Source: Thermoplasmata archaeon (lineage in GTDB: Archaea > Thermoplasmatota > Thermoplasmata > UBA10834). Taken from it: DNA of 64,000 nt. This document shows, one piece after another, positions 1-8,248 of this stretch; positions within the stretch are counted from its first letter, which is position 1; every line of letters starts with the position of its first letter. The stretch is taken from assembly GCA_029864565.1 (NCBI GenBank), contig JAOTTD010000009.1, forward strand, positions 1 through 64,000. Direction: 5' to 3'. The position numbers and the translations under genes were made by a program. The notes below the pieces were generated by a model. That model ran no database searches. It was not told the origin of the DNA and was given only the letters and a program-made list of their open reading frames with translations.

Positions 1-392
1 CGACCCCGAAGGGCAACAAGGAGTACCCGTTCGACCTGGCGGAGATCGCGGTTGCGGCAGGTGCGAACTACGTTGCGCGATGGACGACGAGACACGTCCA
101 CGAGCTTACGAAGTCGATCACGACATCGCTCAACAAGAAGGGGTTCAACTTCATCGAAGTGGTTGCGCAGTGCCCCACCAACTTCGGCAGGAGGAACAAG
201 ATGGCGGACCCATCCGCGCTCCTGGAATGGTTCAAAGAGAGTTCGGTGCGCAGGGACAAGGCACGTGCGGCCGCGATTGATCACGTCGACCTGAACCTTG
301 CAGGGCAGATAACCATAGGCGAATTCGTCAGCAGGGACCGCGCCTGCTACCACGAAAGGACAGGAGGGACAGCGCATGGAGATGGGCATTAG
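1..392 (+). CDS. korB: 2-oxoacid:ferredoxin oxidoreductase beta subunit, C-terminal part
   Basis: The gene is cut by the window edge; it reads from base 3 to a TAG stop. About 129 residues remain. They contain the ARWTTRHV segment, the VAQCPTNFGRRN motif and the long C-terminal helix typical of TPP-binding KorB/PorB subunits. The enzyme oxidatively decarboxylates a 2-oxoacid (probably 2-oxoglutarate) to acyl-CoA and reduces ferredoxin. The gamma-subunit gene starts inside its 3' end (17-nt overlap), as in korABC operons. The substrate cannot be fixed from this fragment. Confidence 0.85.
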   Translation, partial: TPKGNKEYPFDLAEIAVAAGANYVARWTTRHVHELTKSITTSLNKKGFNFIEVVAQCPTNFGRRNKMADPSALLEWFKESSVRRDKARAAAIDHVDLNLAGQITIGEFVSRDRACYHERTGGTAHGDGH

Positions 393-954
393 GTTCACTG
401 GATTCGGAGGCCAAGGAGTCATCCTCATGGGCATAGTCCTCGCCCGCGCGGCCGCACTCCACGACCAACCACAGGGAGTGGATGGAAAGGTGAAGCGAAA
501 GAGCGCTATCCAGACGCAATCGTATGGCCCATCGGCGAGAGGCGGGCACTCCAAGTGCGACGTGAAGATATCGACAGAGGAGATGCATTACCCGTTCGTA
601 GAGATACCAGATTACCTCGTGATACTCTCCAGACAAGCATACGGGAAATACATCCACGATGTCAAGCCAGAGACAAAGATTGTCCTCGACCCCGACCTTG
701 TGCCCGAGAAACCCGAGGGATATGTCTACCGCATCAGCGCCACGAAATCGGCAGAAGAGCTGGGCACCAGGGTCGTTGCGAACGTCGTCATGCTTGGCGC
801 CATGAGAGAGGTCTCCAACATCGTCAGTTACGAGGCTTTGGAAAAGGCCATGCTCGAGATTGTGCCCAAGGCCACCTACGATTTGAACAAGAAGGCACTC
901 GCGCTTGGCAGGCAGCTGGGCAGGGAAGCCATGCACGGAAAGGACAAGGATTAA
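376..954 (+). CDS. korC: 2-oxoacid:ferredoxin oxidoreductase gamma subunit
   Basis: A 192-residue protein opening with RFTGFGGQGVILMG, the hallmark of the KorC/PorG gamma domain (POR family). It also has QTQSYGPSARGG and a conserved SDVKIS-like strand. It forms the heteromeric oxidoreductase with KorAB in the cytoplasm and passes electrons to ferredoxin. The start is ATG 376, with GGAGGG about 8 nt upstream, inside the korB 3' end, so translation is coupled. The length is normal for a stand-alone gamma subunit. Confidence 0.9.
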   Translation: MEMGIRFTGFGGQGVILMGIVLARAAALHDQPQGVDGKVKRKSAIQTQSYGPSARGGHSKCDVKISTEEMHYPFVEIPDYLVILSRQAYGKYIHDVKPETKIVLDPDLVPEKPEGYVYRISATKSAEELGTRVVANVVMLGAMREVSNIVSYEALEKAMLEIVPKATYDLNKKALALGRQLGREAMHGKDKD

Positions 955-962
955 GGCAGTCC

Positions 963-1643
963 ATGCTGATAGCCGCAGAAGAGGGAAGAAGCGTGATCGT
1001 GGAATCTGTTCTCAAAGAGGGGCGGAGGGTCCTTGCGGAGAACGAAGTCAAGATGCTCTTGCGAGAGTCCGGTATCCCCACAACGGATTTTCAAGTCGTC
1101 GACGCGTACGACGAAATCGAGCTAAAGAAGCTCAGGTTCCCAGCAGTCATGAAGGTGTGCTCACCTGAGATACTCCACAAGACGGACATCGGAGGAGTAG
1201 TGCTGGATATACAGAAAGACCAGTTCGAGCAGGAGTTCTCCAAGCTGAGGAAGAAGTTTCCAAAGGAGCCCATACTCGTCGAGTCGATGCAAGACAGAAG
1301 GGTCGAGGTCATAATTGGCTTGATAAACGATCCGACATTCGGCCTCACGATAATGTTCGGCCTCGGTGGCATCTACACCGAGGTGTACAAGGATGTGACA
1401 TTCAGGATCGTGCCGATCAAGAAACAGGACGCTGAGGAGATGTTAAGCGAGATCAAGGCCGCCCCCATACTCGAAGGCTTCCGCAAGATCAAGGTGGACA
1501 GAGACGCCCTGTTGAACCTCCTGATGAAGGTCTCAGCGCTGGGCGTCAAGTACATGGACAAGCTCGACCAGATGGACCTGAACCCCGTGTTCGTCAAGGA
1601 GAAGGGAGTTGTCGTCGTCGACGCCAAACTCCTGCTCAGATAA
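963..1643 (+). CDS. acdB: Acetyl/acyl-CoA synthetase (ADP-forming) beta subunit
   Basis: A 226-residue ATP-grasp protein (ATP-grasp_5). It has the KVCSPEILHKTDIGGV segment, ILVESM and a nucleotide loop MFGLGGIYTEV, as in stand-alone ACD beta subunits. It makes ATP from acyl-CoA, ADP and phosphate. Sitting 8 nt after korC, it suggests that the acyl-CoA from the oxidoreductase is converted directly to acid plus ATP. The start is ATG 963; the open frame continues upstream but only as a shadow of korC. The alpha subunit is not in the window. Confidence 0.88.
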   Translation: MLIAAEEGRSVIVESVLKEGRRVLAENEVKMLLRESGIPTTDFQVVDAYDEIELKKLRFPAVMKVCSPEILHKTDIGGVVLDIQKDQFEQEFSKLRKKFPKEPILVESMQDRRVEVIIGLINDPTFGLTIMFGLGGIYTEVYKDVTFRIVPIKKQDAEEMLSEIKAAPILEGFRKIKVDRDALLNLLMKVSALGVKYMDKLDQMDLNPVFVKEKGVVVVDAKLLLR

Positions 1644-1716
1644 GGTCGGCGCCCGACGGCTGGACTCACGCGGGAGGCGCCGCTCCTATGCGACGGGCGG
1701 TGGTCGGCGACCAACC

Positions 1717-1725
1717 ATTATATAC
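1717..1725 (+). promoter_or_regulatory. TATA box of mptD
   Basis: ATTATATAC about 71 nt before the mptD ATG; transcription would start near 1748. A Shine-Dalgarno-like GGGAGG lies 8 nt before ATG 1796. Confidence 0.5.
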
Positions 1726-1795
1726 GGCGATTCCACGTACCGCCAACGCGACTGTCCTGGCCCTGGTTCTCATCCAAAGGCCGGGAGGACGACAC

Positions 1796-2182
1796 ATGAG
1801 TGACTCACGAGAAGACACAGCTGACAGCTACTTCCAGTGCGACGACTCCGAACGTGCTGCATTTGAGGCGGGCATAAAGATGGGCACTATCTACCACCAG
1901 TTTGTCGGCATCCCGGTGAGCGCGGACAACGTCGAGACGCTCGAGAACGCCATAGAAGAGGGGTGCAAGGTCCAGCCATTCGTGGAAAGCGTGAAAGTGG
2001 TGATTGACAGGTCAAGGCTGAAGACCAAGAGGGGCGAGTTCGACTATGTATCTCTCACTGGGGAGATGCTGGACGTTGACCTCGTCGTAAAGTACAAGGG
2101 CGCAAGGGTGGAAGCTGGAATGCGGCAGGTGAAGGAGATGAACTATCCGCTCATGTTCATCAGGCGGATCAGCAGGTCATGA
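1796..2182 (+). CDS. mptD: Archaeal dihydroneopterin aldolase
   Basis: A 128-residue member of the archaeal DHNA family (PF04038), recognised by the ERAAFEAGIKMGTIYHQFVG opening and the closing EAGMRQVKEMNYPLMFI motif. It cleaves 7,8-dihydroneopterin to 6-hydroxymethyl-dihydropterin in tetrahydromethanopterin or folate-type cofactor synthesis. ATG 1796 is chosen because it follows GGGAGG; the open frame extends further upstream only past the promoter. A pterin C1 carrier would suit the SHMT, GcvH and methyltransferase genes elsewhere in the window. Confidence 0.85.
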   Translation: MSDSREDTADSYFQCDDSERAAFEAGIKMGTIYHQFVGIPVSADNVETLENAIEEGCKVQPFVESVKVVIDRSRLKTKRGEFDYVSLTGEMLDVDLVVKYKGARVEAGMRQVKEMNYPLMFIRRISRS

Positions 2183-2224
2183 TTGGCCAGGGCTTCGAGG
2201 GGAGATGGAACATTCATGACATCC

Positions 2225-2232
2225 ATTATATG
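2225..2232 (+). promoter_or_regulatory. TATA box of the THEP1-trm1 operon
   Basis: ATTATATG, predicting a transcription start near 2253. That lies downstream of ATG 2244 and upstream of the in-frame CTG at 2280, so it bears on the true start of the THEP1 gene. Confidence 0.45.
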
Positions 2233-2243
2233 TTTGAAGCGAC

Positions 2244-2825
2244 ATGCCATGGCCAGCATCCTGTTCTAGAGGTGAAACACTGGCGAGAGGTATCAAGGTC
2301 GGAATAACTGGGTTGCCTGGGGCAGGGAAGACCCAGGCCCTCGTCAAGGTCATCGAGATGCTGGAAGAGGAAGGGCTAGTCGTCGGTGGCATGATTACCG
2401 AGCCGATAGTCGAGAGCGGCAAGCGGGTAGGATTCTACGTGATGGACTGGCGGACGAAGAAGAAAGCGGTCTTTGCGCACATAGACACAGAATCGAAGTT
2501 CTACGTAGGCAAGTACGGTGTCAACTTGGAATCCCTGGACACGGTTGGGGTCGAGGCGCTTGTGGACGCCAGCAACAACGCCGACGTGATTGTCATCGAT
2601 GAGGTCGGCAAGATGGAAGTCGAGTCCGAGAGATTCGTCAAGGCCGTCAAGGAGGCCATGGAGGCAAACAAGCCCATGATTCTAACCCTTCACAAGAAGT
2701 CGAGAAACCCTCTTCTCCAGGACATACGGAGGAGGGACGACGTCAGGATACTAGAAGTGACGCCAATCAACAGGAATCTCCTCCCCTACAAGATAATGAA
2801 GCTCATGAAGGGCGAGTACCTGTGA
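2244..2825 (+). CDS. THEP1-type nucleoside-triphosphatase
   Basis: A small P-loop NTPase of the THEP1 family (about 180-193 residues). It has Walker A GLPGAGKT, Walker B VIVIDEVGKME and the C-terminal LTLHKKSRNPL segment. The family hydrolyses NTPs in vitro with an unclear role in vivo. The ATG at 2244 may precede the transcription start; an in-frame CTG at 2280, 5-6 nt after AGGTGA, gives a more family-like N-terminus (ARGIKVGITG). The stop overlaps the GTG of trm1 by 4 nt. Confidence 0.82.
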   Translation: MPWPASCSRGETLARGIKVGITGLPGAGKTQALVKVIEMLEEEGLVVGGMITEPIVESGKRVGFYVMDWRTKKKAVFAHIDTESKFYVGKYGVNLESLDTVGVEALVDASNNADVIVIDEVGKMEVESERFVKAVKEAMEANKPMILTLHKKSRNPLLQDIRRRDDVRILEVTPINRNLLPYKIMKLMKGEYL

Positions 2826-3946
2826 GCGACCCCAACCTCGTCAGAATCCGCGAAGGCACCACGGAACTGATGGTTCCGCAAGGCTTCTGCATGCGAGGGC
2901 CTGGAAAGTCGTCTAAGGATGTGTTTTACAACAGACAGATGGAGTTCAGCAGAGACATCTCTGTATTACTCGGAAGAATCGCCCTGGAAGAGGGCTGGCG
3001 CGCACTGGACGGACTCGCCGCAAGCGGGGCGAGGGGGTTGCGCATGGCAAACGAATGCTTTTCGAATGGGCAGTTCGTCCTTAATGACAGGAATGAACGG
3101 GCGGCGGACTTGATTCACAAGAACGCCGAGTTGAACGACCTCACGGACGTCGAAGTCTCATGCAGGGATCTAAGGGCGCTGCTGGCTGAGGAGCACTTCG
3201 ATTACATCGATGTCGATCCTTTTGGCACGCCAGTCGCATTTATCGACTCGGCGATCCAAAGTTGTCGCGACGACGGCATCGTCGCAATCACAGCGACCGA
3301 TACTGCGCCCCTCTCTGGGACATACCCCAAGACTTGCGCCCGCAGATACGGCGCGTTGTCGGCCAGGAGTCCGTTCTCTCACGAAACAGGACTACGCATC
3401 CTGATGGGATACGTGGTGCGCGAGGCGGCGAAGCACGACCGCGGGTGCGAGCCGGTGCTCTGCTTTCACGCGGACCACTACTTTAGATGCCACATGAGGC
3501 TTCGCAAGGGTGCTGGACGGGCGGACAAGTCGCTGACCGAGTTGGGCTTTGCTACCTATGACCCTAAGTCACTTCGCCGCGAAATCGCCCCGGAACGCCC
3601 CACCGGCGACACACGGGGGGTCGCTGGGCCATTGTGGTGTGGACGACTGCATTCATCACACATCCTAGACGATATCAACCTTGATAGCGCTCTGGGCACC
3701 AGCCGACGGTGCGAGAAGATGGTCGGCCTGTGGCGAGAGGAACTCTCTGCCACTCCGCTATACTATCGAGTGGATGAACTCGCACAACGCACGAAACATC
3801 ATCCGCCGAAGCTATTGCGACTCATTGAATCTCTTCGTGCAATCGGGGCCTCGGCGTCGCCCACCCACTTCGACCCGAAAGGGGTCAAAACGGACATGCC
3901 ACTTGACGAGCTTTTAGCGACATTCGAGGACATCTCGGAAAGGTAG
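2822..3946 (+). CDS. trm1: tRNA (guanine26-N2)-dimethyltransferase
   Basis: A 374-residue Trm1. The N-terminus carries the FYNRQMEFSRDISV motif, followed by the SAM site (LDGLAASGARGLR) and the catalytic motif DVDPFGTP. The C-terminal domain has GPLWCGRLHS, typical of Trm1. It makes N2,N2-dimethylguanosine at position 26 of tRNA. The start is GTG 2822 in a GTGA overlap with the preceding stop. It ends with TAG. Length is normal for archaeal Trm1. Confidence 0.93.
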   Translation: MSDPNLVRIREGTTELMVPQGFCMRGPGKSSKDVFYNRQMEFSRDISVLLGRIALEEGWRALDGLAASGARGLRMANECFSNGQFVLNDRNERAADLIHKNAELNDLTDVEVSCRDLRALLAEEHFDYIDVDPFGTPVAFIDSAIQSCRDDGIVAITATDTAPLSGTYPKTCARRYGALSARSPFSHETGLRILMGYVVREAAKHDRGCEPVLCFHADHYFRCHMRLRKGAGRADKSLTELGFATYDPKSLRREIAPERPTGDTRGVAGPLWCGRLHSSHILDDINLDSALGTSRRCEKMVGLWREELSATPLYYRVDELAQRTKHHPPKLLRLIESLRAIGASASPTHFDPKGVKTDMPLDELLATFEDISER

Positions 3947-3969
3947 CGCCGGCCATGCGAGTTCAGAAG

Positions 3970-3979
3970 TTTTAATATC
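3970..3979 (+). promoter_or_regulatory. TATA box of purA
   Basis: TTTTAATATC centred about 31 nt before ATG 4006, giving a leader of a few bases at most. No Shine-Dalgarno is visible. Confidence 0.5.
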
Positions 3980-4005
3980 GTACCTGGCCATGACGAGCGG
4001 AGAAC

Positions 4006-5307
4006 ATGCCCGGATTGGTGGTCGTTGGTTCACAGTGGGGAGACGAGGGAAAGGGCAAAATCGTCGACTTCCTCGCGCAGGAGGCGCAAGTCATCGTCAG
4101 ATTCCAAGGAGGAAACAATGCGGGCCACAGCGTCAAGGTTGGCGAGGAGCTCTACAAACTCCATCACTTACCATCCGGAATCCTTCGCTCAGACAAACTG
4201 GCGGTGATAGGCAATGGCGTGGTAATCGATCCTGGCGTGCTGCTTGGGGAGATCGAGGCGCTAGCCAAGAGAGGCAAGAGCGCCAGTAACTTGAGAATAA
4301 GTGACAGAGCCCATGTCATTATGCCATATCATAGACTGCTCGACGGCGCGGAAGAGCGGCTGCGAAAGGGCAGCAAGGTCGGAACGACCGGCAGGGGCAT
4401 AGGGCCCGCATACTCGGACAAGGCCGCGAGGCTTGGGATTCGGATGGGCGAGCTGATCGACGAGAACCTGCTCGAGGAGAAGCTCAGGTTCGCAATCCCT
4501 CTCAAGAATAAATTGTTGCAGGCATTCGGAAGCGAAACAACCATAGACGAAAAAAAGGCCTTAGAGGAATTCGCCGAATATGGACGGCTCCTGAAGCCCT
4601 TGGTGACGGACACGGGAGCGATAGTGGACGAGGCACTTTCAAGGGGCGACAAGGTATTGTTCGAGGGAGCCCAAGGAACGATGCTGGACATCGATCATGG
4701 GACGTATCCGTTCGTGACGTCCTCCACGACCGTGAGCGGCAACGCTGCCTCTGGCTCGGGCGTTCCCCCGTCAGCGCTCCACGAAGTGATCGGCGTCACG
4801 AAGGCCTACACGACCCGGGTAGGTGAAGGCCCGTTCCCCACTGAGCTCAAGGGCGAACTGCAGGAACGCATAGCTGAGAAGGGCGGAGAGTTCGGAACGA
4901 CGACTGGGAGGAGCAGGCGCTGTGGATGGTTGGACCTGGTAGTCCTGCGCTACGCACACTCGCTCAACGGCTTCACTGGGCTCGCCATCACAAAGGTCGA
5001 TGTACTCGGTGGCATGGACGAGGTGAAGGTGTGCACCCACTACAGACTAGACGGAAGGAAACTCACAAGATTCCCCTCAGACCTGAGAATCCTCGAGAGA
5101 TGCGAACCTGTGTACGAATCGTTCAAAGGCTGGGAGGATCTTGACAGCACGCGCATGGAAGACGTGCTGAAGGGAGGATTCTCTCGCTTGCCAAGGAGCC
5201 TGATGGATTACATCCGTTTCGTCGAAAAAGAGTCGGGAATCCGCACGGTGCTCATTGGCCTCGGAAGGCGCAGGAGCGAATTGCTGGACCTCCGCAAGGA
5301 GAGATGA
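4006..5307 (+). CDS. purA: Adenylosuccinate synthetase
   Basis: A 433-residue PurA with the P-loop VVGSQWGDEGKGK, FQGGNNAGHSV, TTGRGIGPAY and the C-terminal TTTGRSRRCGWLDL segment. It catalyses the GTP-dependent condensation of IMP and aspartate, the first committed step to AMP. The start is ATG 4006, close behind a TATA box; an upstream ATG at 3990 is out of register with the conserved N-terminus. It is a single-gene transcript. Confidence 0.97.
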   Translation: MPGLVVVGSQWGDEGKGKIVDFLAQEAQVIVRFQGGNNAGHSVKVGEELYKLHHLPSGILRSDKLAVIGNGVVIDPGVLLGEIEALAKRGKSASNLRISDRAHVIMPYHRLLDGAEERLRKGSKVGTTGRGIGPAYSDKAARLGIRMGELIDENLLEEKLRFAIPLKNKLLQAFGSETTIDEKKALEEFAEYGRLLKPLVTDTGAIVDEALSRGDKVLFEGAQGTMLDIDHGTYPFVTSSTTVSGNAASGSGVPPSALHEVIGVTKAYTTRVGEGPFPTELKGELQERIAEKGGEFGTTTGRSRRCGWLDLVVLRYAHSLNGFTGLAITKVDVLGGMDEVKVCTHYRLDGRKLTRFPSDLRILERCEPVYESFKGWEDLDSTRMEDVLKGGFSRLPRSLMDYIRFVEKESGIRTVLIGLGRRRSELLDLRKER

Positions 5308-5371
5308 CGACTGGGGACAGGAAAGCAGTTGGACAATCGCTGACAAACGCGTTTCGCAGATGCCCATCATG

Positions 5372-5380
5372 ATTATATAA
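5372..5380 (+). promoter_or_regulatory. TATA box of topA
   Basis: ATTATATAA centred 27 nt before ATG 5403, which points to a leaderless topA mRNA starting at that ATG rather than at the TTG at 5394. Confidence 0.55.
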
Positions 5381-5402
5381 GTCTCCAATCATCTTGCCAG
5401 AG

Positions 5403-7742
5403 ATGCGTCGGCTTATCATCTGCGAGAAGAATCATGCCGCGCGGAGGATAGCGCTCATCCTCTCTGATGGTTCCTATAATAGGCGTTCCATCGCGGGCAC
5501 GCCCGTGATGGAGTTCACAAGAGATTCGGACACTTACACCGTCCTGGGGCTGCGCGGGCACGTCATCGAACTCGACTACCCAGATGAGTACAATGATTGG
5601 GAGGCGACTCCTCCCAAGAAGCTGGTCTCCATCGAGCCTGAGAAGTCCGTTGACCCTTCAGCGAAGAAGATAATGAATGCGCTGCGGGACGCCGCCAACG
5701 CCTCAGACGAGATCATCATAGCGACGGATTACGACAGAGAGGGAGAGCTGATAGGCGTGGAGGCTGTCGAGCACATCGACGCAAAGACCCCGTTGAAGAG
5801 AGCCAAATTCAGCGCGCTAACGAAGGCCGAGATAGAGCGCGCCTTCTCGAACCTCGTCGACGTCGATTACAGGCTCGCGACCGCGGCCGAGACTAGGCAG
5901 TACATCGACCTCGCCTGGGGAGCGTCGTTGACACGTTTCATGTCGCTTGCGTCTGGCCAGAGAGGCAGCGACTTCCTCTCGGTAGGGAGGGTACAGACCC
6001 CTACGCTGGCGCTGATTGTCGCCCGCGAGAAGGCGATACGAGAGTTCGTTCCCACGCCATACTGGCTGGTAACCGCTGACCTGAGAAATGGGAGCGAATT
6101 CACCGCGTCGCATGCGAAAGGCAGGTTTGACAATAGAGAAGAGGCGCAGGCTGCAGCTGCCAAAGCGAGGCGAGAGAAGCGCGCGAAGGTCGTCGAAGTC
6201 GACGTAAAACAGCACATGGAGTACCCACCACCTCCCTTCAACACAACGGTGTTCATCTCGGAGGCCACCAAAATGGGGCTCACCGCGGCGAGCGCGATGA
6301 AGACCGCGGAGGACCTGTACACTGACGGTTACATATCATACCCGAGAACGGACAACACCGTGTATCCGATGTCCTTGGGGCTCAGGAACATCCTGGAAAG
6401 GCTCAGAGAGTCCGAGTTCGCGAAGGAAGCTGAGGAGATACTCTCACAGGAGTCGTTGAGGCCGTCCAGAGGCAAGACGAGCACCACCGACCATCCGCCG
6501 ATACACCCTGTAGAAGCGGCGACCAAAAAGGAGCTGAAAGGCGGAAGATGGACGATCTACGAACTCGTCACAAGGAGGTTCCTTGCGACGATGGCGCCGT
6601 CGTGCGAGACCAAGAAGACCAAGGTCGACCTCGACATAGGCGGAGAATCGTTCATCGCGGAGGGATACGAGATTGTATCTCCTGGCTGGAGGAAGTACTA
6701 CCCGTATTACAGGGTGAACGAGATCGTGCTCCCGAAGCTGACGTCTGGGGGCGACGCAGATGTGGTCAAGGTCCATTCGACGGAGAAGAAGACCAAGCCA
6801 CCAACGAGATTCTCGCAAGGGACGCTGATACAGGAGATGGAGCGATTTGGCCTAGGGACCAAGAGCACCCGTCACGAGGCGTTGCAGAAGCTGTTTGACC
6901 GAAGGTTCGTGAAGGGGCAGAAGATGATCGAGCCAACTGAGAGCGGTACTGCGGTGATATCGGCGCTGGAGGACCACGCGAGGCTCCACGACGAGTACAA
7001 AATAACCGATGCGAAAATGACCGCCCACCTAGAGATGGAGATGGACCTCATCGCGAAGGGCGAGAGAGAGCAGCCCGATGTGCTCGAAGAGAGCCAGGCG
7101 ATGCTCGAGGACATTATCGACGTCCTAGAACGCAACCGGCAGGAGATCGGTGACGATATCCGCCGTGCGCTCAGAAAGCAGAGGTCCCTGGGGAAGTGCC
7201 CCAAGTGCGAGGCGGGCGAGATAGTCGAGATCAAGACCAAGGGAGGGGACACCTTCGCAGGTTGTTCGTCGTACCCAGACTGCAACAACACATATCCGCT
7301 CCCGCATGGCATGCTCGTCCTTCCAACGGAAGCGACGTGCGAGACTTGCGGTGCGCCGAAGATCAAGACCGTGGCCAAGGGGCAATCCCCCGTTGTCCTA
7401 TGCATAGACCCGAAATGCGACGAAGCCAGGAAGCAGAGGTACATAGGCAAGTGCCCGGAGTGCGGGGGAGATGTCACCACGATACAGTCGAAGAAGGGCA
7501 AACGGTTCGCCGGGTGCTCGAACTATCCCGACTGCAAGAAGATGTTCCCACTCCCGCAGATGGGGAAGATCGTCCCGACTGGGGAGTCGTGCGACGGTTG
7601 CAGTTCACCAATCATCAAGGTCTGGCAGCCCAAGAACCGTACGCCGTGGGTGTTATGCATCAACATGGATTGCCCCAAGAAACACAAGAGACAGGAAAGG
7701 GGCAAATCCAAGAAGAGGGCCGAGGGCTCAGGCAAGAGATAA
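5403..7742 (+). CDS. topA: DNA topoisomerase IA with four C-terminal zinc fingers
   Basis: About 779 residues. The Toprim domain opens the protein (LIICEKNHAARRIA, then ATDYDREGELIG), followed by the strand-passage domains with the active-site tyrosine in DGYISYPRTDN. Four Cys4 fingers form the C-terminus (for example CPKCEAGE ... CSSYPDC and CPECGGDV ... CSNYPDC). It relaxes negatively supercoiled DNA by cleaving one strand. The start is ATG 5403, from the TATA spacing; TTG 5394 would add three residues. Finger-bearing topoisomerases IA of this kind occur in Thermoplasmata. Confidence 0.95.
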   Translation: MRRLIICEKNHAARRIALILSDGSYNRRSIAGTPVMEFTRDSDTYTVLGLRGHVIELDYPDEYNDWEATPPKKLVSIEPEKSVDPSAKKIMNALRDAANASDEIIIATDYDREGELIGVEAVEHIDAKTPLKRAKFSALTKAEIERAFSNLVDVDYRLATAAETRQYIDLAWGASLTRFMSLASGQRGSDFLSVGRVQTPTLALIVAREKAIREFVPTPYWLVTADLRNGSEFTASHAKGRFDNREEAQAAAAKARREKRAKVVEVDVKQHMEYPPPPFNTTVFISEATKMGLTAASAMKTAEDLYTDGYISYPRTDNTVYPMSLGLRNILERLRESEFAKEAEEILSQESLRPSRGKTSTTDHPPIHPVEAATKKELKGGRWTIYELVTRRFLATMAPSCETKKTKVDLDIGGESFIAEGYEIVSPGWRKYYPYYRVNEIVLPKLTSGGDADVVKVHSTEKKTKPPTRFSQGTLIQEMERFGLGTKSTRHEALQKLFDRRFVKGQKMIEPTESGTAVISALEDHARLHDEYKITDAKMTAHLEMEMDLIAKGEREQPDVLEESQAMLEDIIDVLERNRQEIGDDIRRALRKQRSLGKCPKCEAGEIVEIKTKGGDTFAGCSSYPDCNNTYPLPHGMLVLPTEATCETCGAPKIKTVAKGQSPVVLCIDPKCDEARKQRYIGKCPECGGDVTTIQSKKGKRFAGCSNYPDCKKMFPLPQMGKIVPTGESCDGCSSPIIKVWQPKNRTPWVLCINMDCPKKHKRQERGKSKKRAEGSGKR

Positions 7743-7780
7743 TCTGCCGCTTTATGCTAGATTCTCCTTGCGCCCGCCAT

Positions 7781-8203
7781 TCACTCCAAGGGCGGCGGGG
7801 GCTCCTCGTCAGGGTCTTCCATGGTTTCGACGGCCGGATACATATTCTCGTCGATTATCGTAGGTGCCGCAGGAGGCGTCTTCTGTGGCGCTCCCATTCT
7901 CCGCTCCATGTGCTTCAACCTCGCCATGACGTCGTCTATTGTGTGAACATCCATCTTGAGGCTCAGGATTACAATCAGCACAGCGTCGACGAACAGCCAT
8001 GCGACGAGTATCCAAACGAGGATGCGCACGAGATCCCATGTCCATTCGAACGACAAATTGAATTCCTCCGCGGAGTTGCGCTCCAGGTCGTCGACGAACC
8101 CGTCCGAGTAGAGCAGGAGCACCACTCCAAGGAGTATGAGAAACACTGCCTTTATCCACCTGCTGGTCATCTGAGGTGTGATGTCCACTTGGTCACCTTC
8201 CAC
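7781..8203 (-). CDS. Small membrane protein with proline-rich tail
   Basis: 140 residues, no recognised family. Two hydrophobic segments (about residues 16-34, rich in VFLILLGVVLLL, and 60-82) flank a short acidic loop. A cytosolic-looking helix follows, and the tail is acidic and proline-rich, ending in EEPPPPLE. The start is GTG 8203, 24 nt from a TATA-like TAGTAAATA on the minus strand, so it is probably leaderless; ATG 12 codons in is the alternative. It stands alone between topA and a regulator gene. Confidence 0.65.
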   Translation of the reverse strand: MEGDQVDITPQMTSRWIKAVFLILLGVVLLLYSDGFVDDLERNSAEEFNLSFEWTWDLVRILVWILVAWLFVDAVLIVILSLKMDVHTIDDVMARLKHMERRMGAPQKTPPAAPTIIDENMYPAVETMEDPDEEPPPPLE

Positions 8204-8222
8204 GAGTAATGGATTGGGTGCG

Positions 8223-8231
8223 TATTTACTA
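8223..8231 (-). promoter_or_regulatory. TATA-like box of the small membrane protein
   Basis: TAGTAAATA on the minus strand, centred 24 nt before GTG 8203. Confidence 0.4.
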
Positions 8232-8248
8232 ATTCCCCTGGAATGCGC